DNA from: an uncultured Candidatus Saccharibacteria bacterium
GTDB taxonomy: Bacteria > Patescibacteriota > Saccharimonadia > Saccharimonadales > Saccharimonadaceae
Assembly (NCBI GenBank): GCA_938036845.1
Contig: CALHWA010000142.1
Span: 1 to 5,484 of the forward strand
Direction: 5' to 3'
DNA: 5,484 nt
Position numbers and translations under genes: made by a program. Under the pieces are notes generated by a model, which was not told where the DNA came from, did not search any database, and worked only from the letters and a program-made list of their open reading frames with translations. Shown in pieces: positions 1 to 5,484 of this stretch (position 1 is the first letter of the stretch; each line of letters begins with the position of its first letter).

Positions 1-1503
1 GTCACGCATGATGGTGTAACGGTGGCCAAGGGTATCGACATCGAGGATGTTGATCACGAAACACTCGGCTTTAAAGTGGGGGCAGAGCTTATTAAGCAAG
101 CCGCCAACAAAATGAACGACGTGGCTGGTGACGGCACGACCACCGTGACGGTTTTGACCTACCATATCCTCAGTGAGGCAAACAAGCTGATTGCTGCTGG
201 TCACAACCCAATGCTGCTCCGCAAGGGTCTGGAGCGGGCTGCGGCAGAGGTAACAGCGGCTTTGAGCGAGCAGGCAGAAGACATTCGCAATGACGAAACA
301 CGCGTCGCAGAGGTAGCAACTATCTCGGCGGGTGATGACGCAATTGGCCGGCTGATTGCTGATGTGATGGAGAAGATCGGGCCCAATGGTGTGGTGACGG
401 TTGAGGAAGGCCGCGGCCTTGAGCTAGAGAGCGAAGTGGTTGAGGGCTTTACCGTTCAGCGTGGCTTCGTTAGCCCGTACATGGCGACAGACACCAAGCG
501 AATGGAAGCGGTGTACGACAAGCCAGCTATCGTTATTACCGACAAGAAGATTTCGTCGGCACAGGAGTTCGTCCCACTGCTTGAGATGATTGCGCAAAGT
601 GGGAAGAAAGACCTCGTCTTGATTGCTGACGATGTGGATGGCGAAGCACTTGGTCTACTTGTGCTGAACCGCCTCAAGGGTGCCTTTAATACCCTGGCTA
701 TTAAAGCGCCGAGCGATAAAGACGTCCTCTACGATATTGCTGCTCTGGTAGGTGCAACGGTTATTACCGAGGATACTGGTATGAGCTTTGATACGGTTGG
801 CCCTGATGTGGTGGGCTCGGCTCGCAAGGTGATTGCTACTAAGGATTTGACAACGATCGTCGAAGGGGCTGGTGCGAAGACGGCAGTTGATGCTCGGATT
901 GACCAGATTGCCGTTGAGATCGCCAATAGTACAAGCGACTACACCAAGAACAATCTCGTTAAGCGCCAAGCTGCCCTGACTGGCCAAGTGGCGGTGATTA
1001 AGGTCGGTGGGGCAACCGAGACCGAGATCGAAGAGAAGAAATACCGCGTTGATGATGCGGTGGCTGCTGTCAAGGCCGCCCTAGCTGAGGGTGTTGTGCC
1101 TGGTGGCGGGGTGACACTGGTCAATCTTGCAACGAGCTACACCCACGCTGGTGATGCCGATGCGTCGGTGACTGCTGGTGAGGACTTGCTCATTCACGCG
1201 CTGGAGCAACCATTCCGCATTCTGCTGACCAACTCTGGCCTCAATGCCGATGAGTGGCTGCCCCAGGTGAAGGCAGCGCAGCCTGGCTTTGGTATTAATG
1301 TCAACACACCAGGTGAGCTGATCGATCTCAAAGCAGCTGGCGTGGTTGACCCTGTTCGCGTTACCAAGGAAGCACTGCAGAATGCTGCCTCCATCGCTGG
1401 CACCGCAATGACGATGGGTGCGCTCGTCGTCGACCTGCCTGAGAAGGAAGCGGCAAGCCCAGCTGGCATGCCTGGCATGGGCGGCGGTATGGGTATGTAC
1501 TAA
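1..1503 (+). CDS. groEL: Chaperonin GroEL (Hsp60), 5'-truncated by the window edge
   Basis: This is the 60-kDa chaperonin subunit, which forms the cytoplasmic double-ring folding chamber and hydrolyses ATP with GroES as lid. The reading frame is open from base 1 (VTHDGVTVAK), so the GTG at 22 is internal. By alignment to E. coli GroEL, about 48 N-terminal residues are missing and 500 are present, giving a normal full length near 548. ATP-site residues are kept: D4 (E. coli D52), GDGTTT with D44 (D87), D352 in RVDDAV (D398) and D450 in VVDP (D495). The apical domain keeps RGFVSPYM and GEALGLLVLNRLKG. The C-terminus is the usual Gly-Met tail, GMPGMGGGMGMY. Two features are odd: about five extra residues between the IDIED and GAELIK segments, and four missing residues where most bacteria have KAPGFGDRRK (here KAPSDKDVLYDIA). 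The family call is certain. The indels look like lineage divergence, since the frame is intact. No groES is visible in the window. Confidence 0.98.
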   Translation, partial: VTHDGVTVAKGIDIEDVDHETLGFKVGAELIKQAANKMNDVAGDGTTTVTVLTYHILSEANKLIAAGHNPMLLRKGLERAAAEVTAALSEQAEDIRNDETRVAEVATISAGDDAIGRLIADVMEKIGPNGVVTVEEGRGLELESEVVEGFTVQRGFVSPYMATDTKRMEAVYDKPAIVITDKKISSAQEFVPLLEMIAQSGKKDLVLIADDVDGEALGLLVLNRLKGAFNTLAIKAPSDKDVLYDIAALVGATVITEDTGMSFDTVGPDVVGSARKVIATKDLTTIVEGAGAKTAVDARIDQIAVEIANSTSDYTKNNLVKRQAALTGQVAVIKVGGATETEIEEKKYRVDDAVAAVKAALAEGVVPGGGVTLVNLATSYTHAGDADASVTAGEDLLIHALEQPFRILLTNSGLNADEWLPQVKAAQPGFGINVNTPGELIDLKAAGVVDPVRVTKEALQNAASIAGTAMTMGALVVDLPEKEAASPAGMPGMGGGMGMY

Positions 1504-1525
1504 GCCTCGTCCTGCCTTGTTTTGC

Positions 1526-1555
1526 AAAAACCCACCGTATCTGTGGTGGGTTTTT
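1526..1555 (+). terminator. Intrinsic terminator of groEL
   Basis: An 11-bp perfect inverted repeat (AAAAACCCACC and GGTGGGTTTTT) flanks an 8-base loop and ends in a run of five T. It begins 22 bases after the groEL stop codon. The GC core followed by a T tract is the classic Rho-independent form, and the A/T flanks could let it work weakly on the other strand too. It separates groEL transcription from the csoR promoter, which starts 18 bases further on. Confidence 0.93.
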
Positions 1556-1572
1556 ATGTGGGAAAGAATCGG

Positions 1573-1601
1573 TTGACAGATACCCCTAGGGGGTATACCA
1601 T
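1573..1601 (+). promoter_or_regulatory. csoR-copB promoter (sigma-70-like)
   Basis: A perfect -35 box TTGACA lies at 1573-1578. The best-spaced -10 is TACCAT at 1596-1601 (4 of 6 matches, 17-base spacer); TATACC at 1594-1599 is an alternative with a 15-base spacer. With the first choice, transcription would begin about at 1607-1609, on or next to the csoR ATG at 1608. The message would then be leaderless or nearly so. The CsoR-type palindrome fills the spacer, so a bound repressor would block RNA polymerase directly. The transcription start is inferred, not seen. Confidence 0.8.
1580..1596. promoter_or_regulatory. CsoR-type operator palindrome
   Basis: ATACCCC-TAG-GGGGTAT is a perfect 7-bp inverted repeat with a 3-bp centre. 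It has the C-run/G-run flanked by TA that is known for CsoR-family operators of the copper and CstR type. It sits between the -35 and -10 boxes, immediately upstream of the csoR-like gene, which fits autoregulation of csoR and copB. A shorter perfect palindrome, CCCCTAGGGG (1583-1592), lies inside it. No second copy was found before copB, the VanZ-RDD gene or the GH18 gene. Confidence 0.9.
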
Positions 1602-1607
1602 AGGAAC

Positions 1608-1886
1608 ATGAGCAAAGATATTACCAGACGAGCACTACACCGTATCAAAATTATGAAGGGCCAGCTGGAGGGGTTAGAAAAGCGTGTGGCCGATGATGCC
1701 TACTGCATGGACATCATCATCCAGAGTCTGTCGATCCAGAAGTCGCTAGCGTCGCTCAATAAGCTGATGGTCAAGCAGCACCTCGAGACGCATGTGGCTG
1801 AGATGCTGGCGTCAAGCGATACGAAGCAGCGCGATAAGGCGCTCAAAGAGCTCGACCAGCTCTATGATCTGACGAACATTCGCTAG
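1608..1886 (+). CDS. csoR: CsoR/RcnR-family metal-sensing repressor with C-H-H ligands
   Basis: This 92-residue protein has the size and all-helical pattern of the DUF156 (CsoR/RcnR/FrmR) family: RRALHRIKIMKGQLEGLEK for helix 1, then YCMDIIIQSLSIQKSLASLNKLM, then HLETHVAEML. Family members bind operator DNA as tetramers and let go when metal binds. The ligand positions are C33, H58 and H62. C33-H58 spacing (25) matches M. tuberculosis CsoR C36-H61 and RcnR C35-H60. The last position, Cys in copper CsoR, is His here, as in RcnR (H64). The N-terminal His of RcnR (H3) has no counterpart. Tyr32 next to the cysteine resembles the CsoR second-shell tyrosine. The ATG is 6 bases after the likely -10 box and has only AGGAA two bases upstream, too close to be a good ribosome site, so leaderless translation is likely. 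The operator upstream and the copB pump downstream argue for a metal-efflux role. Whether the metal is Cu, Ag, Ni, Co or another is open. Confidence 0.93.
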   Translation: MSKDITRRALHRIKIMKGQLEGLEKRVADDAYCMDIIIQSLSIQKSLASLNKLMVKQHLETHVAEMLASSDTKQRDKALKELDQLYDLTNIR

Positions 1887-1946
1887 CAGCAAGCGGATAT
1901 AAGAATGGAAAGGATAATGCGGTGCGTAGCACCCGAGGAGTTTGTT
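1887..1946 (+). promoter_or_regulatory. csoR-copB intergenic leader: small hairpin and strong Shine-Dalgarno
   Basis: This 60-base gap has no terminator and no convincing promoter, so csoR and copB are probably one transcript. GGTGC-GTA-GCACC at 1921-1933 can form a 5-bp hairpin one base before the Shine-Dalgarno GAGGAG (1935-1940). That site is six bases from ATG 1947 and decides the copB start. Two earlier in-frame ATGs (1905 and 1917) have poor ribosome sites. Confidence 0.6.
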
Positions 1947-3947
1947 ATGGATAAAAAACAGTCACAGCACCATCATATGACTCATGGTGAGCATACTCAC
2001 CATGAGGGGCATGGACAGGGTGGCCATTGCGGGCATGATGCGGCCCAGTTTCGGCAGCGGTTTTGGCTATCGCTGCTCATAACGATCAGTGTACTGGTGT
2101 GTTCACCGCTGCTGCAGCAGTGGCTCGGCTATACACTGCCTGAGGTGATGAGCCGGTATGTGCCGGCTGTAAGCGGGACGATATTGCTGTGGTATGGTGG
2201 CCGAGTTTTTATTCGGGCGGGGTGGCAGGAGCTACGCCAGCGCCAGCCTGGTATGATGCTGCTGATTGCTCTCGCGATTAGTGTGGCCTATGGCTACAGC
2301 CTGCTGGTGACCAGTGGCGTGGTAGCAGGGATGGATTTTTGGTGGGAGCTCGCGTCGCTCATTACCATTATGCTCCTTGGGCACTGGCTCGAAATGGCAG
2401 CGATTAAGCGGGCAACGGATGCCGCTCATACCTTAGCGCAGCTCTTACCCGAGACGGCAGAGGTTGTGACGGAGCAATCGATTAATACAGTGCCGCTTAA
2501 TCATCTGGCTGTGGGGATGACCGTGCTAGTGCGCCCGGGTGGGCGCGTACCAGTGGATGGCCAGGTGATATCTGGCACGTCACAGGTTGATGAGTCGATG
2601 CTTACGGGTGAGTCGCACCCCGTTGCCAAGCAGCCAGGGAGTCTTGTGACGGCAGGCACGATCAATGGCACCGGTGCGCTTCATGTTATGGCCCAGCACA
2701 TTGGTAATGATACAACGTTGTCGCATATTATGGAGCTGGTGCGCCAGGCTGAGCAGCGTCGGTCGCGAACGCAGGTGCTGGCGGACCGGGCAGCGGGCTA
2801 TCTTTTCTATGCGGCGCTTGCTACTGCGCTGGTGACGGGCGTTGGTTGGGCGCTGGCTGGTGCATCGCTGGGTGAAGTGTTGCAACGAGTAGTAACGGTG
2901 TTGGTTGTCGCGTGCCCGCATGCCTTGGGCTTAGCAGTGCCGCTGGTTGTATCGATCTCGACTGGGCTTGCGGCCCAGCGCGGTATTGTGGTACGTGATC
3001 GCCGTGCCTTTGAGGCCGCGCGGCAAGTCGATGTGGTGTTATTTGACAAAACCGGTACACTGACGACTGGTCACCTGGCAGTAGTTGCAGTCCATGGTGG
3101 AGACGACGCGGCTATTCTGGGATTAGCGGCGGCAGCTGAGCATGAGGCAGAACACCCGATTGCAGCAGCAATTCGCCGCGCGGCAGCCGATCGCCATGTT
3201 GCGATACCTGCTGTGCATGATCTCCAAACGGTGCCAGGTTATGGCGTGCAGGCTGTGGTTGATGGCGTGCCGACGTTAGTTGGCAATGCGGCCTTTATGC
3301 AGCAGCATCAGGTTGATCGAGACGAGATAACGACGGACCATACAGTGGTTTATGTTGCCCAAGCTGGGCGTGTCTGTGGTGTAATTGAGCTTGGTGATGC
3401 GCCGCGCCCTGGTGCGGCAGCGGCAGTCGCAGCGCTTCAACGCCGCGGTATAACAGTTGCCATGGTAACAGGGGATGGTGTGAGGCCAGCCGACGCGATT
3501 GCTCGCCTCGTTGGTATCACTGAGGTTCACGCTGAGGTAACACCAGCTAAGAAGGCGGCGATTGTTATGGCGTACCAGCAGCAGGGGAAGCGAGTGTGCT
3601 TTGTTGGTGATGGCGTGAATGATGCACCAGCGCTGGCCCAGGCCGAGAGTGGTGTCGCGATTGGGACAGGGACCGATGTTGCTGCAGCGTCTGCTGGGAT
3701 TATGTTGGTTGGTGATGATCCGCAGGCGGTTGTCCGGCTGATCACGCTGGCCCAAGCGACCTACCGCAAAATGGTGCAGAACCTCTGCTGGGGAGCGGGC
3801 TATAATGTGCTGATGCTTCCACTCGCAGCTGGGGTGCTTGCGCCAGTCGGGGTGGTTATTTCGCCCGCGATCGGTGCGGTGGTGATGTCGCTTTCGACGA
3901 TCATTGTCGCAGCAAATGCACAGCTCCTGCGCCGTGCGGTGGTGTAA
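1947..3947 (+). CDS. copB: P1B-3-type heavy-metal ATPase, CPH motif (CopB-like Cu/Ag exporter)
   Basis: This 666-residue P-type ATPase pumps metal across the cytoplasmic membrane using ATP. The N-terminus has no heavy-metal-associated CxxC domain. It has a His-rich tail instead (10 His and one Cys within residues 8-30), typical of the CopB subgroup. Eight membrane segments are visible, at about 39-60, 72-91, 101-123, 131-152, 285-307, 312-335, 612-634 and 636-657. The actuator loop has LTGES (219-223). The sixth segment holds the CPH motif (323-325). The phosphorylation motif is DKTGT (D367), the nucleotide-domain HP is at 403-404, and the hinge is GDGVNDAP (554-561). TGDG at 508-511 replaces the common TGDN. 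The last segments carry YN-x4-P (619-625) and [12 protein letters not shown], both characteristic of P1B-3. Family knowledge assigns Cu(II), Cu(I) or Ag(I) export to this subgroup. The start is chosen by the GAGGAG six bases upstream. The gene is intact and probably co-transcribed with csoR. Confidence 0.95.
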   Translation: MDKKQSQHHHMTHGEHTHHEGHGQGGHCGHDAAQFRQRFWLSLLITISVLVCSPLLQQWLGYTLPEVMSRYVPAVSGTILLWYGGRVFIRAGWQELRQRQPGMMLLIALAISVAYGYSLLVTSGVVAGMDFWWELASLITIMLLGHWLEMAAIKRATDAAHTLAQLLPETAEVVTEQSINTVPLNHLAVGMTVLVRPGGRVPVDGQVISGTSQVDESMLTGESHPVAKQPGSLVTAGTINGTGALHVMAQHIGNDTTLSHIMELVRQAEQRRSRTQVLADRAAGYLFYAALATALVTGVGWALAGASLGEVLQRVVTVLVVACPHALGLAVPLVVSISTGLAAQRGIVVRDRRAFEAARQVDVVLFDKTGTLTTGHLAVVAVHGGDDAAILGLAAAAEHEAEHPIAAAIRRAAADRHVAIPAVHDLQTVPGYGVQAVVDGVPTLVGNAAFMQQHQVDRDEITTDHTVVYVAQAGRVCGVIELGDAPRPGAAAAVAALQRRGITVAMVTGDGVRPADAIARLVGITEVHAEVTPAKKAAIVMAYQQQGKRVCFVGDGVNDAPALAQAESGVAIGTGTDVAAASAGIMLVGDDPQAVVRLITLAQATYRKMVQNLCWGAGYNVLMLPLAAGVLAPVGVVISPAIGAVVMSLSTIIVAANAQLLRRAVV

Positions 3948-4003
3948 GCTATTAGCCCCGTTATTGACAGGTCTGGGCTGTCTATGTCATACTAGCGCGC
4001 AGT
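3948..4003 (+). promoter_or_regulatory. Candidate promoter for the VanZ-RDD gene
   Basis: A perfect TTGACA lies at 3964-3969 and CATACT at 3988-3993 (4 of 6 to TATAAT) with an 18-base spacer. Transcription would start near 4000, only a few bases before ATG 4004, and no Shine-Dalgarno is present, so this message may also be leaderless. An imperfect pairing AGCCC (3954-3958) with GGGCT (3975-3979) has no T tract, so I see no real terminator for copB. Read-through from the metal operon is possible. Confidence 0.55.
3966..3982. repeat. Short inverted repeat overlapping the -35 box
   Basis: GACAG-N7-CTGTC forms a perfect 5-bp inverted repeat that overlaps the TTGACA box of the VanZ-RDD promoter. 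It could be a small operator or a weak hairpin after copB. It is short enough to be chance, and it does not resemble the CsoR palindrome upstream. Confidence 0.3.
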
Positions 4004-5044
4004 ATGCTTTCATTCTTAGGGAATTTTACCGCGTCGTTTCGGGTGGCGCTTGTGATGTGGCCATTTGCTGCACTTGTGTTGACATTGCCACTATTATTGG
4101 TACATTATATTCGCTTTCGCCGGGTGGCGTTTGGCCGGGTAGTCATGACGTATTTGGTAGTGCTTTATGGCTTGGCGCTAGCTGCCTTTACGCTTTACCC
4201 GATGCCAGATAACGCGGCGCGCTTTTGCGGGAGCCACCATATCCAACCGCAGCTTACACCACTGGCGTCGATCCTCGAGATTCCCCATGAGGGTGTGCGG
4301 GCGTTGTTACAGGTGGTACTCAATATTATTTTCTTTGTGCCATTAGGGGCGTTTTTACGGGCGATGTATCGGGTGCGCTGGTGGACGGTGGTGGCGATTG
4401 GCCTTATGACGTCGGTAGTGATTGAACTGACGCAGCTCACGGGGGTGTTTGGCGTGTATCCGTGTAGCTATCGGCTGTTTGATGTCGATGACTTGCTGCT
4501 CAATACGAGCGGGGCACTGCTGGGCTTTTGGCTAGGTTGGCTATTGCCAAATCTTCGCGATACGGAGCGTGGAGCAACGATGATTCGCCAGCCTGGCCTT
4601 GTGCGGCGTATCGTTGCCTTTGTTGTTGATATGACTGGAGTGGCGATTGGCTCAACAATTGTGATGGTGGCACTCACACTCTTCAATGTATTGCATTCAC
4701 GGCAGTGGACTGAACAGATGCAGATGCTGACGCAGATCGTTCCGTATGGCTTTATTGCGCTCGTGCATGCCATCCTTCCGCTGGTGGCACAGGGAAGGAC
4801 GCTCGGTGGCTGGCTAACGGGTATTTCGCTGGATGATCGGCCGCGAGGGTGGTTCCACCGCGTGGTATTCTATGCGGTGCGGCTGCTCTATATTGCGGTG
4901 CTGTCGATGGTGCATCTGCCGTTTGTGTCATTAATGACGCTGCTTGTCACGATCGTGCTATGGCGTCGGTATAAGCAGCTGCCTTATGTAGTGCTTGATA
5001 GGTACTGGCCAACGCGTCACACGCTAACCACTGATGACAAGTAA
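4004..5044 (+). CDS. VanZ-like / RDD-domain fusion membrane protein
   Basis: This 346-residue integral membrane protein has two recognisable halves. The N-terminal VanZ-like domain (about 45-185) shows N107-x5-PLG, E141-x2-Q144 and R157-x2-D160-x-D162-D163-x3-N167-x2-G170, the conserved VanZ polar residues, among about five membrane segments (14-36, 47-66, 101-122, 127-145, 164-182). The C-terminal RDD domain (about 197-320) begins with R202-x2-A205-x3-D209 and has GRTLGG (264-269) before its last membrane stretch (287-320). The tail is basic and cytoplasmic by inference. VanZ is known for low-level teicoplanin resistance in enterococci, but most VanZ-like proteins have no known role. RDD proteins are mostly uncharacterised, some linked to ion transport, so no function is assigned. 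ATG 4004 is the first usable start after an in-frame stop at 3965-3967, and it lacks a Shine-Dalgarno. The coding sequence is intact and ends in TAA. Confidence 0.88.
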   Translation: MLSFLGNFTASFRVALVMWPFAALVLTLPLLLVHYIRFRRVAFGRVVMTYLVVLYGLALAAFTLYPMPDNAARFCGSHHIQPQLTPLASILEIPHEGVRALLQVVLNIIFFVPLGAFLRAMYRVRWWTVVAIGLMTSVVIELTQLTGVFGVYPCSYRLFDVDDLLLNTSGALLGFWLGWLLPNLRDTERGATMIRQPGLVRRIVAFVVDMTGVAIGSTIVMVALTLFNVLHSRQWTEQMQMLTQIVPYGFIALVHAILPLVAQGRTLGGWLTGISLDDRPRGWFHRVVFYAVRLLYIAVLSMVHLPFVSLMTLLVTIVLWRRYKQLPYVVLDRYWPTRHTLTTDDK

Positions 5045-5124
5045 TCTATACCACCTCATACTTTACGTATTCTGGCAAACGATATAGACTAGAAGGAGAC
5101 AGGTAGCAGAAGCAAGGAGGCGAT
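5045..5124 (+). promoter_or_regulatory. Upstream region of the GH18 gene: weak promoter and strong ribosome site
   Basis: The gap after the VanZ-RDD stop holds TTTACG (5062-5067) and TAGACT (5085-5090) with a 17-base spacer, each 4 of 6 to consensus, so a promoter is only tentative. AAGGAGG (5114-5120) is a near-perfect Shine-Dalgarno four bases before ATG 5125. A second SD-like GAAGGAGA (5092-5099) has no start codon behind it. No intrinsic terminator is visible, so co-transcription with the VanZ-RDD gene is possible. Confidence 0.5.
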
Positions 5125-5484
5125 ATGCGGACGGCAATGGTGAAAAGTGTGCTCAGTGTCATGATGATAGCAGTCGGATGCCAGCTGATGGCTCCAGTGC
5201 CAGCTCAGGCTGCGGAGCGGAGGACAATCTCGGTCTATGTCAGTGACGAGAATCTCCCAAAGGTGACTGACGACCATCTGAAGATGATCGATCGGCTCAT
5301 TATTCATTTTGGGCGTATTGCAGCCGATGGGCGCGTGACACTTGATACACTGCCACACCTCAAGCAGGCAGCTACGTTGCAGCGGATTCGGGCGGTTAAT
5401 CCGCGTATCTCCCTTATTCTCTCAATTGGTGGTGGTAATGATGCTGCGCGGAGTGAGTTCGATGCGATGGTGCGCCAGGCAAGC
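5125..5484 (+). CDS. Secreted glycoside hydrolase family 18 (chitinase-like) protein, N-terminal part
   Basis: The open frame runs 120 codons from ATG 5125 to the window edge without a stop, so the 3' end is missing. Residues 1-30 form a signal peptide: basic start MRTAMVK, a hydrophobic core, and a likely cleavage after APVPAQA (residue 29) or nearby. AVGC (16-19) is a poor lipobox, so a lipoprotein is a weaker alternative. The mature part begins like a GH18 TIM barrel: strand 1 ISVYVSD (35-41), strand 2 LIIHFGRI (58-65, in the place of the usual NYAF), DGRVTLD (68-74), and strand 3 ISLILSIGGG (95-104) with the conserved SxGG signature. The DxxDxDxE catalytic motif would lie beyond the window, so activity cannot be judged. 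GH18 enzymes cleave beta-1,4-linked N-acetylglucosamine polymers such as chitin, or act on peptidoglycan-related glycans; some are inactive binders. The start is set by the AAGGAGG four bases upstream. Confidence 0.8.
   Translation, partial: MRTAMVKSVLSVMMIAVGCQLMAPVPAQAAERRTISVYVSDENLPKVTDDHLKMIDRLIIHFGRIAADGRVTLDTLPHLKQAATLQRIRAVNPRISLILSIGGGNDAARSEFDAMVRQAS

Noticed and set aside
22..24. GTG as the start codon of groEL
   Set aside because: The frame is open to base 1 and residues before it (VTHDGVT) match the conserved GroEL ITKDGV segment, so the gene starts outside the window.
655..987. Antisense open frame inside groEL, as well as other antisense frames across groEL, copB and the VanZ-RDD gene
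   Set aside because: They mirror codon use of confirmed genes on the + strand and lack ribosome sites and recognisable protein features.
1608..1886. Assigning the repressor outright as a nickel/cobalt RcnR
   Set aside because: Only the C-H-H positions match; the N-terminal His is absent, the operator is of the CsoR type and the neighbour is a CPH ATPase.
1905..1946. Earlier copB starts at ATG 1905 or ATG 1917
   Set aside because: Neither has a well-placed Shine-Dalgarno, the extra residues look unlike the family, and the GAGGAG at 1935-1940 fits ATG 1947 best.
3954..3979. Intrinsic terminator after copB
   Set aside because: AGCCC and GGGCT can pair only across a 16-base loop and no T tract follows.
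3904..4212. A 102-residue + strand open frame overlapping the end of copB and the start of the VanZ-RDD gene
   Set aside because: It overlaps two well-supported genes in another frame, has no ribosome site and shows no recognisable domain.
5045..5088. Inverted pair TCTATA and TATAGA as a terminator after the VanZ-RDD gene
   Set aside because: The arms are AT-rich, six bases long and 32 bases apart, with no T tract.

Overview
The window reads throughout on the + strand. It holds the 3' end of a groEL gene, a self-contained copper-type metal-efflux unit (a CsoR-family repressor with its operator, then a P1B-3 ATPase with a CPH motif), a VanZ-RDD fusion membrane protein, and the 5' end of a secreted GH18 (chitinase-like) protein. 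There is no rRNA, tRNA, CRISPR array, insertion sequence or long repeat that I can see.

Organism: clearly bacterial, standard genetic code (no in-frame TGA; the four visible stops are TAA, TAG, TAA, TAA), with moderate GC content by eye. The divergent GroEL, with phrases such as GAELIKQAANKMND and VTVLTYHIL, reminds me of Patescibacteria/CPR chaperonins, especially Saccharibacteria. This is a weak impression from memory. The VanZ-RDD architecture and the CsoR/CopB pair would also fit Gram-positive-like relatives.

Layout: (1) 1-1503, groEL without roughly its first 48 codons, closed by a strong intrinsic terminator at 1526-1555. (2) 1573-1601, a promoter whose spacer holds a perfect CsoR-type palindrome. 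It drives csoR (1608-1886), and 60 bases later copB (1947-3947) has its own strong Shine-Dalgarno. (3) 3948-4003, a short gap with a candidate promoter, then the VanZ-RDD gene (4004-5044). (4) 5045-5124, a gap with a weak promoter candidate and a strong Shine-Dalgarno, then a secreted GH18 protein (5125 to the end) cut by the window edge.

How they work together: the csoR product should repress its own promoter and, with it, copB. Metal binding would release it, and CopB would then pump the metal (Cu or Ag by family) out of the cytoplasm. The repressor's visible metal ligands are Cys-His-His instead of the copper CsoR set Cys-His-Cys. That is the RcnR-like set, so regulator and pump give conflicting hints about the metal. 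GroEL, VanZ-RDD and GH18 have no visible functional tie to the metal unit.

Most notable: the C-H-H CsoR paired with a CPH pump, an operator nested in the promoter of a probably leaderless csoR mRNA, and two indels in conserved GroEL segments.
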